Of a stretch of 64,000 bases of DNA, positions 23,197 to 34,700 are shown piece by piece. The position numbers and the translations under genes are program-made. The stretch lies in contig JAQGDQ010000482.1 in assembly GCA_030141605.1 (NCBI GenBank), positions 62,001 through 126,000 on the forward strand, read 5' to 3'. Positions within the stretch are counted from its first letter, which is position 1, and each line of letters opens with the position of its first letter. The notes beneath the pieces are model-generated. The model ran no database searches, was not told the origin of the DNA, and worked only from the letters and a program-made list of their open reading frames with translations. The DNA comes from Tubiluchus corallicola (Eukaryota > Priapulida > Priapulimorpha > Priapulimorphida > Tubiluchidae).

Positions 23197-26100
23197 CCAG
23201 CTTTGCTTTTCACACGTCATCACTCGTACGTGCTTTTCCTCCAGTAAAAACTTTGATTTCATTGAATCATAACCATCATAAATCTGTCTACAGTGACATG
23301 TGCCTGACAGCTGCTCTTCCAACAACACCCCCACTAAATCTACAGCCCAAACATCTGGGTAGCAAAATTCATCTACAAAATAACAACCTCATTAAAGAGG
23401 CTCGCGTGACACAGTAGCACCCGCGGTTGCGGAGTTAAAATTCATCAGTCACGTCAAGTTTAAAATTTCGCAACGTCTTAAAATGCAGTAATAAAATCAA
23501 TAATGGAGTTTAGTTTACACTATAATGTACAATTTGTAAGGAAAAGCCTTAAGAATTTTGTAGCTTTTTAAATGTTACCGTTGTAAGATGATTATTAATT
23601 ACATGTATTAATCTTACTGGTCGCTTGGGTCAATTAATTTTTCTTGTAAAATAGTTATTTTCTATGTTCAAGACTTATATTTGGAATTTGTTTTGAAGTT
23701 TCAATTCAGTACTGATGCATTAGCATTAGAACCAGGATATAATGTCTAGTATGTTTTACATTTTCTTTTATGTAATGCAAAGATGTAAATAACTTCTGTT
23801 CTTAAATTAGTATAATTATCTACCTCAACATCTTCTGTTTGTTGTTTTTCGCTTCGTTTTCTTTGTTTTGTTTTATAACGAATTTCATTATAAGGAACTT
23901 CTGTTTCTTCATGTTGTATGTGACATTGCTCTCTGTAATAATAGTTTAATCGCAGAAACGGAGTTCAAAATCGCGTAAATAGTCTTTAGCTCTGCCGGAA
24001 ACGGTGTTCACGAGCCCCCGCTGTGGCTTGTGCGCAATACACATTAGCTAGATCCTGTTGGCAATGAGCTGCTTTAGATGCTGCTGTGTGTGTGTGTTGC
24101 AACGAAAGATGCCTTTGGTAAAGTCGTTTTTTTTCACACATTTGTTAGCGTGTTAGGCTCCGTAAATGTTCAGTGGTGCAATTAGGTGATACTAGTGGAT
24201 ACAGTGCAGTACGTGAGATATTAAAATAGCTGTTCTGAGTGGTACATGTCATGGTAATTTATGTTGACAGGCTATACCTCACCTGGGTCGGTGTTTAGTG
24301 TGTGCTCATTGTGTTTGGCACGCGCGCTATTAATGCATATTATGTGTTTCGCTTTCAGAATGAGTTATCATAATTCATGATTAAACTGTTGAATTGCTCA
24401 CTGTAATGTGTTTTGTAGTCTGTACTGTTGGCTTAATCCATCGTGGAGTGAACCGTAATTAAGCTAAGTGGTCTAAATTATGCTAAACTTGTAAAAGGAT
24501 TGAACTTTAACTATTGCTATAGTCTAGTTGAATTAAGGTCTATAAAGAGAAACCACTACTACTATTTAGTAATGACTGTAGGGTTGTAGCATGTACAACT
24601 AAACCAGGCTTTACATACATATTAATTATAATGTAAAATTACTAAATCGAAAATTCGTTATTGAAAATTCGCAGGTTATCAGTAAATTATCTTTACATTA
24701 TAATTTAAGTTATTTCTTGTTTATAAATCCATTTCTTTTAACTTATAGCTGCATTTATGTATTGCTACTTGCAAAATATAAAAATCTAGTAAATGTGTAT
24801 TATTTATGATCTTAAAATGAATAGTATTAATTAGCTATAGTCATTAGAAAAATCTACAGCTAAATTGTATTGGTAGCCAAAGTATTTAGCCTGGTAGTCA
24901 TGACGTGGAGCCTTTAGCCTAATCGAGAAGCGTCTCTGGTTCAAATTTAGACTTGGTCATCATTTTTTCGCATTTTCTTTATTGACCAAATTTGATTTCA
25001 GAAATTGTATAGGATTTGGGTCATCATTCCCTGCGTCGATTCCAGTCGTATTTCGTATCTTGTATAAACTGATTCATCGTCATTAAGTTATCTTTGATGA
25101 TTCATCATATGTGATCCCTAGACTGCAGTAAAAACTGAATTTGATCGTTGCAGATTCCATACCCATAATTACGATAATTACTGAATATCGTGGGTCTATC
25201 TATTATTTGTTTTACTTTTATTTCAATACATAAAAAGTACCATAGAAGTATAAGCAAAGCTTTGTTAAAAATCACAATTAAAATTAATACTATAAAACGC
25301 AAAATCAATATTTACACAAAGAACAGAGAATTAGTAATCTAAATATGCAAAAAAGGGTTAAGCAAGTGTAAATTCCCAATGGGAAAAAATATTCGAAGTT
25401 AAAATGCCATCGGTATTAAGATTAAAACTGCGTATGGTTTCATTACTTGAATTTAACACCCGCTCACAAAGACTAAAAATATTTTTACTTAAAATGACTT
25501 TAAAATTACTAACCACTTTGGGCACATATTTTAGATGCTGTGGTGCCTCTACGATAAGCAAAACATTTCTACAATGCAAAATAGTAGAGTGCTTTTCATT
25601 TTCTAATAGTACCTGGATTAAAAGTGATTCCGAGGTTAGAACAGTAAAAAGTTGAACAATAAGATTTAAACAGAACACGTTTGAACACATTAGAGCAGAA
25701 ACTAAAATTTCTGCAAAGAATATTGAATTTAATACGAAAAGGTGCAACTGATTTAAAATATCAACATCGTCTTTACAATTATCGTTAATTATGCGACCAA
25801 GATATTTGACCTCGGGTTCGATATCCAGCCTTGTCTATGAACTGATACCAAACATCAATAGAGTTTTGAAATATATTGACCTATTGAAATATATCTAGAT
25901 AATCTTTAGTTATATAAATGTCTAATTAGTACATTGTAAATCATTTAAATTCATTGCTTGGCTCACGAGGATTTGGCCATAATTCATAGTTGTTAGAAGT
26001 CCGAAGACCCATGACAAGCTTAACTAGTAATTACACTTCGTGTGTGAACAGTATTAGCCCCGTAGCTATTTTCACCTGCGTCGGAAAGCGGCTTTTCCTT

Positions 26101-26714
26101 TGATGTTATAATTAGAGTAATCAGAGTAGGTGAGTTTACTCAACTTCCAGTATCTGCAAGGCTAAAAGCAGGGTAAAGTCTTTCAGCAGTGTAGACACGC
26201 ACATAGCTGAGAGATTGATAGTATACTAAGTATGCACTAGTAGATTGTAACTTCTTTTTGGGTATTTAATTTCAGATTGTCAATTAATAATGAGACGAAT
26301 TCACTGTTATTAAATTTTAAAACTAAGCTGAACAAAGAAAGGAATTGTCATAAATTTGGATTCGATCTGGATTTGAACCAGGGGCATTTGGGTTAGAATA
26401 CAGCTGTACTGTCATTTGTTAGTTGGTACTCGGTCCCTTTTGGAACTGTAACGGGGAAGACGAAAAGCAATTTTCGGCAGATTGTTGTTTTGTATTCAAA
26501 CTTGCAATTGTTTTTAAATTTACAAAAATTAAAGTAATTGTTAATGGAGATTGTTTAATTATATCCCCAAAAGACTTTCTATACAAAGTTATGTTACTTG
26601 GCATTATGGTTATCTGCTTAAAAGATCAAGGCCCATGTAATTGGACAAGAAAATTCTTAATTTACAATATTCAATGCCACCTGATAATACGGCACTGCGT
26701 TGCGATCCCAGTGT
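23197..26714. other. Non-coding stretch with tRNA-like relics and one open minus-strand fragment
   Basis: tRNA-like T arms lie at about 24893-24965 (plus) and 26355-26400 (minus, GATTTGAACCAGG). A 129-codon minus frame at 25358-25747 has no motif I recognise and sits in AT-rich DNA; I leave it uncalled. Confidence 0.3.
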
Positions 26715-27170
26715 GCACCACTGGCTCACCAAAAAACACAATATCAATCTTACTGACAATATAAAGTAATTTAACCTTTTACTTGGTAAGTGAAGAGTGT
26801 GCTACGAATGCTCTGATTATCTGAGTACTTAAGTGGTACAATGTGGAAGTACTAATCCCAGGTCATGGGTTCAAGTCCCAACTAGCCCACAATTATTCAG
26901 TGTCTCCTTTCTCCAACTCACTGCCTGCAATGGGTATTAATTGGTAAAATAAACCGCAATGGTTTGTTGAAATTTTGGCAATCACAGTCATAAGTAATTA
27001 ATACTATCTAAACTTGTTTCATATGATTTACCGTTAAAATAGCTGCGTCGAACAGTCATCGCTGGAGTTTAAGTTTACAAGTTTTACACAGCGTTACTGC
27101 CGATGCAGACTCTTTACACAATAAGACAGCATGTCATCATTTCAAGACGAATTTTATAAACTTTCTTTAT
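26715..27170 (+). repeat. Dispersed repeat C, copy 2, with tRNA-like insertion
   Basis: Matches 4185-4490 at both ends. Between them (about 26815-26895) is a tRNA-like segment, AGTACTAATCCCAGGTCATG then GGTTCAAGTCCC, which is absent from copy 1. Confidence 0.5.
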
Positions 27171-27779
27171 AAAGAATGTTTTTCTTGTGCTTTAAGAAAC
27201 CTTACGTCCAATTTTTTTTTTTTTTTGATTTTGAGAAGATTTTTGTGTAGATGTCACCTAATGACTCACCTTGCTTTAATATAAGGCTTACTAGATACTG
27301 CAAATGTCTGTTGTAACACAGGAATATTTTGGTGAAAATGTTTTCACTTTTTCGATCGCCCTGTACACCTACACGCTTACAGAAATGCTTTATACATAAA
27401 CTTAATTGATTTGTTGATATCATTACCTCGGGATATTTTTTCTCGCTTGTATGTTTAGGTGTTGACCGGCTGCGTTTGAAAAACATTCCACGAACGTGAG
27501 GGGGGTCTCTATTACACGTGCCATGTGTTTACTCCCCACGTGAGTGTTAAGCCTTGGATGATATACCCCCTGATCTGGGGTGCACTCTCTACAGCTTTCT
27601 GTACTCCCTGGTGTAATAATCGTGTAAAATATTAAAGCAGACACTTGTAAAATTATTAGTGTTATTATAAATTATTAGTAGTTACCATGCTTGCTACAGT
27701 TCGTTAATTAAAACTGTCATCTATGTCCATGGTCATTGTCGTCATTTCTTTTAAATACTAAACTTTTATAATCACATCT

Positions 27780-28152
27780 GTTGCGGCGCGCGTTGCGAGT
27801 TTTCTCTCTGACAACAAACTCGCAAGTGTGAACTGCTTTGCGAATTGCTGCCGGCAAGTTACTGCTGACTGCCCGAGAGTTGGCTGCGAATTACTGTCTA
27901 GTGTGAACGCATCGACGAGTCACTATGACTCTCGACACTTGTAGTACTTAGTGAATCGGGAGTGCCAGCTCACGCACTTTCTGTCTAGTGTGAACGCCTC
28001 GACGAGTCACTGTGACTCTCGACACTTGTAGTACTTAGTGAATCTGGAGTGTCAGCTCCACGCACTTGCTGTCGGAGAGTAACTCGGCAGCAAGTTTTGA
28101 TCAGGCTTGCGAGTTTCTTGACAAGAAAACTCGCTAATCTGAACGCGCCCTT
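27780..28152. mobile_element. MITE family E, copy 1, with internal duplication
   Basis: GC-richer block with AACTCGCAAGTGTGAAC near the left and GCTAATCTGAACGCGCCCTTA at the right. A segment of about 88 bp starting TGTCTAGTGTGAACGC is present twice (about 27893 and 27982). Related to 50238-50582. Confidence 0.6.
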
Positions 28153-28850
28153 AGACTCGATGTGTGTCGCTGTATTAGCGACATTAATTTTTAGCTTTTT
28201 TATGAATTCACATCAACTTTTACACGAGTTTTTTATGGGTTTCTCTGATAAGTCATGCGAGGAACAAGACAGGATTGTCCTCCTTTCGTTAAGAAATTCT
28301 CCTTGCTATTAAAACCTGTGGAAAAAGTGGAATGGAATCATTCCTGCTGTATATAATTGGCACGCGTCCAAAATGCCACGGAAGGGGGTAACTCACAATG
28401 CCCGGAATAGCCACTACCAGCTGCAGTGCTTGGCTTCATTGCATGTCGGATTCGCAGAAACTTTCCAAATTTCCGCTGAAAAAAGTTGTTTTTGGGATCA
28501 GCTAACTATCAAGTTCAAGGACTAGGGATCCTCTCCAAATGGATAACTCGACGAAAAGTTTCTTTCTGAGATGATTCTGATTGTTTTCTTTATAAATACT
28601 AAAACTTTGTAACATATTCTTTTTGGAATGTTGAAACACTATTGACATTAAATTCTTTTATATAATGGCCACACTGTGCTTAATGGACAAAGTTAGCCAT
28701 TATTAGACCTGGTCAGGACTTAGTAAAGTAGGAAACTGTCATTGAAAAAGGATTTCTATGCATCTGAATGTAGCTAGCACATGTTTGCTGGTCAGTTTTT
28801 TCATCTTGACAATTCCTTCTATAATTTTCCAAGTTTGAGTTTTACCACGG
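28153..28850. other. Non-coding stretch
   Basis: No gene, clear repeat or signal recognised. Confidence 0.3.
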
Positions 28851-29985
28851 TTAAAGGGAAAGCCGGACGATTGAATAGACTCGATCTCATTTTAATAAAG
28901 GTCCACTCTGTCAAAATTCACTACTGATTAGCATGATGGAAGAAAGCGGGTTAATTTTTATTAATAAACTTGGGCGTTTAGCGCCACATAGTTATCTTGC
29001 GAAAAACGAAAAAAACGGAAGTGACGTCCCGTAAGGAACGACACTGCGCATGTGTGACTCTCGCTGTATTTACATGTGGGCAAAGTCAAGCGGCATGCCG
29101 GTAATGGAGAAACTGGGGTACTAACTGAAGCATTTTTAATGTTAAGCTCAAATCACAGCTTTGTCCACACTTGAATGCACTATATTTTATAGATGAAGAA
29201 TTTTAGTAACGAAGTACAATGTGTAAAAGTTTTAGCATGACATCACTGATATTTCACACTGTGTTGCATTCTTGTTGCAGTTAATTTTCTGTTTTCTGAT
29301 CATTTCTGTTTTATAAATGTCTCACTGCCGAGTTATCTTTTGCCTATTCGGACATTGCTTCTGACAAAGAGTGATCGTTTTTACATTTGCCAACATATAA
29401 AATTGTAAAAATAACAGTAGATTATTTGGTACGATCGAAAAGAAAAGAACTAGACAATAAGGCAGTAAAGACAGATTTTGTTCCCTGGGCTTTACCGACG
29501 TTTTGAGCCTGTGCAAACCAGGTATTCTGTCTGACACTTGATGAGTTTCAAAAGTGAAAGAAAATGGAAACTGTCCAAATTATACTTTTTCTTGCCTATA
29601 AATGTTAGCAGTTGTTTCTAATAATTGAATAAATACATTTGAATGTTAAATTTAATTAACGTCGACCGTACACTGCTATCGCTTATATCACAAACTAATC
29701 ACAGTTTGTGCAATAGTAGGCATCTTCCTTGAGCATCAAGTACATTGTGCAAGTGAAGATTGTTATATGACCCTGATGTGATGTCACGAAAATGAGCTCT
29801 ACGCCACAGTGACATCACAGACGAACACTACAGTTCACGAATATGCTTATCACTGTAGCACAGCTATTTGTCGGCCACGCGAATGTGACAAAAAAGCTTC
29901 TTTGCCAATCTTAGTGGATTCACAGACGCACTCGTAGCTTTGAAAGTTTAACAAAATTTAACTATCTAAGGTGATTGTTATTCAC
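28851..29985 (+). mobile_element. TTAA MITE family, copy 3, split by an insertion
   Basis: Left end TTAAAGGGAAAGCCGGACGA. Homology to copy 2 stops near 28900 and resumes at about 29570 (ACTGTCCAAA) through 29985. The roughly 670 bp between is foreign and contains ACATGTGGGCAAAG, related to MITE family A. The right terminal repeat is eroded. Confidence 0.65.
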
Positions 29986-30918
29986 CCTAAGCATTGGCGG
30001 TTTTTTGGGGTGTACTCAAGGGGCCTGGGCCTCCCCTTTACAGTAGCAGTTAGAGCACACCAAGTGAATATTTTCTCTGGATTATAAGCTTTAGAACGTT
30101 TACTAGTAGCATTTAATAACTTATATCGAGTAAAAAGTTCTGCATTAATGATTTCAGTGTAAAAACATTTGTGCCTTTAAGTGATAATTGAAGTTTTTGG
30201 CAAAGATGTCGCTGTGCGCAATTATATGCTATACTAGCGTGTATACTAGTATAATGGTGTGTAATTAAGAGTCACAAGTTTGAGATGACATAATGAGTTT
30301 TAAACTAATGAATTTGCTTAAGGAAATAGTAAGAAAAATGGTCTAAAATGCAGTAAAATGCATTGGTTGCCAGGGTTTCCCAGATTCCCTAGCTGCTTTT
30401 TTGTTGGGCACCACCCTTTTTCCAAAGTCTGTATCCGCCTCTGCTAAGTTTTATTAAGGATTATATGAATGTACTTGTGATGCGCAAGTATCTGTTTATT
30501 ATGTGGAATAAACTGATTGAAATAATTGATTTATCTACATTTTTTCTACTAATATGTGCGAAACCATGAATCGATGTTAAATCTTTCTTCTCTCTGACTG
30601 GTATTTAAAACACTACTTTTCACTGAATATCGCTTGTCACAAGTCAATAGTGAAACAGAAGAAATGTCATCCATTCACGTTTTAACACCATTTCATTTTT
30701 TACCCGCTAGATGGTAGAACTCGCAAACAAAGCTTTGAAATGCTTGTAGCTGCTTAACATAGAATGTAAGGTGTACTTGCAAACTATTTGTGCTGTCTTA
30801 GTTTATACCATTTCCTAGTATTAAAATAAAAATGTCTAAGAACCAACTTTTTGCTGTCTAAAATATATGCATTTATCCCTATGTGTATCCTTATATGTAT
30901 GTATATAATACTGTTAGG
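29986..30918. other. Non-coding stretch with possible transposon edge and CTCF-like site
   Basis: GGCCTGGGCCTCCCC near 30027 and CACCACCCTTTTTCC near 30410 could be the ends of an unassigned repeat. CCCGCTAGATGGTAG at 30703-30717 resembles a CTCF core. Confidence 0.3.
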
Positions 30919-31563
30919 AGGGTAAACATAGCTCCTAGTAAGGGGTGTTACCTAGAACAACTTGCAATAGAATTTTTCTCTTCGGATTCCGTTAGAACAT
31001 GGTTTCAGATATCCTCAACAAAAATCGGCCAAAATCGGTTTTGATACTTTTGATATATACGCGTAAATCCAAGATGGTGGTGCCTACTGGGACCCAAAAT
31101 CAGTTCTATCTTCTAAACCATTGAGCCTAGATGAAAAATGTGTATTACTGACTAATAGGAAAGTGCACCAAAGGATTCGAAAAATGGGTTCTTTCATCTG
31201 TGACGTCACAATACTAATATGACAAAAAATCAATTCTAGTGACCCATTTTCAATGACAGTCAAGCAGTGATGTTCTTAATTATACCAGTATTGTGACATC
31301 ACAAAAACGACTCCATTTTTGGAATCCTCGGGTGCACCTTCATCAGTCATTAATACGTGCTTTTCATCTCGGCTCAATGGTTTACGAGATGTAATTGATT
31401 TTTGGTCCCAGTAGGAGCCATCTTAGATTTATGCGTATATCTCAAAAGTATCAAAGCCAATTTTGACCGATTTTTTGGTGAGTGTTGCTGAAGCCACGTT
31501 CTAACAGATTCTGTAGAGAAAACTTCTATAGCAGTTTGTTCTAGTATCTTTACCCGCCTGTCT
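30919..31563. mobile_element. Foldback element (long imperfect palindrome), about 100 bp before the RASGEF1 start exon
   Basis: Left arm about 30919-31215 and right arm about 31270-31563 are inverted: GGAGGGTAAACATA/TATCTTTACCCGCC, TCAAAATTGGC-like/GCCAAAATCGG, GGTGGTGCCTACTGGGACC/GGTCCCAGTAGGAGCC, CTGTGACGTCACAATACT/AGTATTGTGACATCACA. A transcript would fold into a hairpin of about 300 bp. Confidence 0.8.
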
Positions 31564-31666
31564 ACATATTCACATGTTTCTGTAAAGAAAGTCTATTATG
31601 TCGCATTGTTTGTCTACTAGACTGCCATCTATCTGCTGATAACCTTACTAACACTGTATGTTTCAG

Positions 31667-31795
31667 GTTTACGGTTGCAGCGACTATCCCGCCAACATGT
31701 ATAAAGTGTTGAACCCGTACGGCACTGGCGGCAGCTACAATAAGTACATCATGGATATTATGAGTATACAAGAATCAAGCAAGTGTAGCAGCAAT
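31667..31795 (+). CDS. RASGEF1: RASGEF1 first coding exon
   Basis: Acceptor gtatgtttcag; donor AAT/gtaagt. Translation starts at ATG 31697 (context gccaacATGt); the 30 bases before it are taken as 5' UTR because no better start is seen upstream, although they are also open in frame. Encodes a family-variable N-terminus beginning MYKVLNPYGTGG. Confidence 0.8.
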
Positions 31796-34700
31796 GTAAG
31801 TTAGTTAATACTAGATATCTCCATGTGGCGGCGCCACTCTTGCGACTTCTTAGTGTAAGGTAAAGATGAGCCTTTGTTTTTGTATCGCAAATTCGGCTTT
31901 TTCCACGAAATTACACCGTCTTCAATGCTGCATCGTGTCCATGATTCTAAAAGAAATCAAAAATATCTGTTGCTTTGTCTAGAAAGCTCGTCTCTTCTTA
32001 ACCACATTATGGTAATCTTGGAAATTCCTTTCCTCTATTTATTTGGTTTGTAGCCACCATTTTGATGTCTTGCTTTGATGGCATGGAGCCTCTGACATTC
32101 TTGGATGGATGTACTTCATCATTTTCTTGAAGTAGGCCTTCAATTCCTCGAGAGTTTGTTACTTTTTAACTCTAGTTAGTCTCACTGTTCGTTCTCGTTG
32201 CCAAAGCTTGTCAAGGACCGTAATTTCGGTTAATTCTGAAACGACATTGGCAACGACCTAGAATGACCGTCATCAGCGAACGTCATCTGCTTCAAGTGCT
32301 TGTTGTAGTTGGTGGTTTCTTCAGTGGTTATGTTTTCATATTTTTGTGACAAATTGTTACAAATAAGTGAAGACAAGTGCAAATTTACAATGAACAATTT
32401 AGCAAATTCATGGAGCAGGATAATTTCATTCATTATCTCTGTTTAATTGTTAAAGTACAAGTTAATCCTACCTTGCGACACGATTTTGCCTAGCAATTCA
32501 AACTTCGTCTGAATCTTATTGGTTCTAATGAATAAATAGAAGAATAATGCAAGTTTAGTTTCTTCATCAATCTCGCTTGAAAAGTTTCTTCCCTTTTGTC
32601 AGTCTTCCCGAGAGATGGTTTTTCCTGTTCGTCAGTCTTCCCAAGAAATGGTTTTTCGAAACGTTTGCAAGCTGAGTAGGACTAAGATGTAAGACCAGAA
32701 ATTCACATGTCGATAAAAATATAATCAGCTAGTAGAACAGGGATGTAACAGGTGCTGAATGAAATGTATTTGTCTTTGAGTGTCCGCTAGGTCAGCAGCA
32801 GTCACAATAAAGTCCATTTCCTCTGACTTTCAGAGATTTCACTGTCTAACTGAAAATTGAGGAATCAATCAATTTTCTTTATTTCGTTTTCCAAATTTCC
32901 AGGAAGAACGTAGTGGAAACAGAGATAATGCATGACAGTTTTACCCTTTGTTTACCCCATTTAGGACACTGTTTATAGATTGCCTGTGCCTGGTGTATTT
33001 CATATTCATTACAAAGTACTCATTTTTAGTAATTTCTTTTATGTACATGCAGTCGTGCATTGTAAACAGAACTTCCCTTCTCTGCAACATGTTTTTATTA
33101 TAGATAGATCTGTGAAAATTGAATGTTCTTGCATGTGGTTTTCATTTCGTAATGTTAAAAACAACAATTTCTACAGTATGTTAAATGCTATGTTTTCATA
33201 CTAAACAGTGATACATTAGTGAAAATCACGTTTTTGAAATCTCGCAATTTTTTTATATTTTGAATCACACAAAAAAGGCTGTTTACACTACGCATTTTTG
33301 CTGTATGTGATCATCCACTACAGGAAGATTAAGAGAAAGTGTTAAACGGAAGAAATTCATGGAATGTATTTCCTCACAATATTTTGACTACACCATATGT
33401 TGGCGTAGGCAATTCCCCAGTAGTGAAAACTAGTAACTGACGGCTTAATTGGTACAATTATTCCGAAATAGCTCTACACTAGGCTGTTAGTTTCAGAAAT
33501 GTATTCTCCGGGAAATGGTGTAATAGTTGTTCACATTTTACGAGCTAGATCTGAAATTAATTGTGTGAAGATCGCATTATCCTCATGTCAACATACGAAC
33601 TGAGACATCTAAATGTACTTTCATACATATAATTTGCAATGTTATGATACCTCAACTCAGAACGAGACCAAAGTTACTTTGAATAGTCCCATTTTATGCT
33701 TAGTAGCCCTGTACAAAGATTGTCGTCTGATTTTAATTTTTAGGTACAATATTTACTGTTATTTGTAACATTAGTGTCATTATTTAACGTGTAAAATTCA
33801 AACTTTCTCCCACGTAATATTAATGAATTAAACACCGAAACTAAAACCTAGACTTTATTACATGGTATCTTACTTTCAATCTTCACCAAAATAAAATTTT
33901 GATACCATGCAGGAATTTATTAAATCTTCAAGTCGATTCAGTAAACGTTAATTCAACATTTTGCAGCATTAAATTGCACTTTTAATGCACTGCCACTGTA
34001 AAAATATAGATATCTAATTATAAATGTCTCAACTCTGTATTAGAGGACTACCATTTCCTAATATAATAGACAGAGTAAGCAAACAATATAATAGACAGGG
34101 CAAGCAAACAGTATAATAGACAGGGCAAGCAAACAGTATAATAGACAGGGTAGCAAACAGTATAATAGACAGGGTAGCAAACAATATAATAGACAGGGTA
34201 GCAAACAATATAATAGACAGGGCAAGCAAACAGTATAATAGACAGGGTAAGTAAACAATATAATAAACAGGGTAAGCAAACAATATAATAGACAGGGTAA
34301 GCAAACAATATAATAGACAGGGTAAGCAAACAATATAATAGACAGGGTAAGCAAACAGTATAATAGACAGGGTAGCAAACAATATAATAGACAGGGTAAG
34401 CAAACAGTATAATAGACAGGGCAAGCAAACAGTATAATAGACAGGGTAGCAAACAATATAATAGACAGGGTAAGCAAACAATATAATAGACAGGGCAAGC
34501 AAACAGTATAAAAGACTGGGTAGCAAACAATATAATAGACAGGGTAGCAAACAATATAATAGGCAGGGTAAGAAAACAATATAATAAACAAAGTAAGCAA
34601 ACAATATAATAAACAGGGGAAGCAAACAATATAATAGACAGGGTAAGCAAACAATATCATAAACAGGGTAAGCAAACAATATAATAGTCAGGGTAAGCAA

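Noticed and set aside
25358-25747. 129-codon minus-strand ORF
   Set aside because: No recognisable motif, AT-rich, no splice or promoter context; possibly a decayed retroelement piece, not enough to call.
34029-34700. Three overlapping minus-strand ORFs of about 200 codons rich in L, Y, C, I
   Set aside because: All three frames read the same 25/24-bp unit in rotation; a direct consequence of the array.
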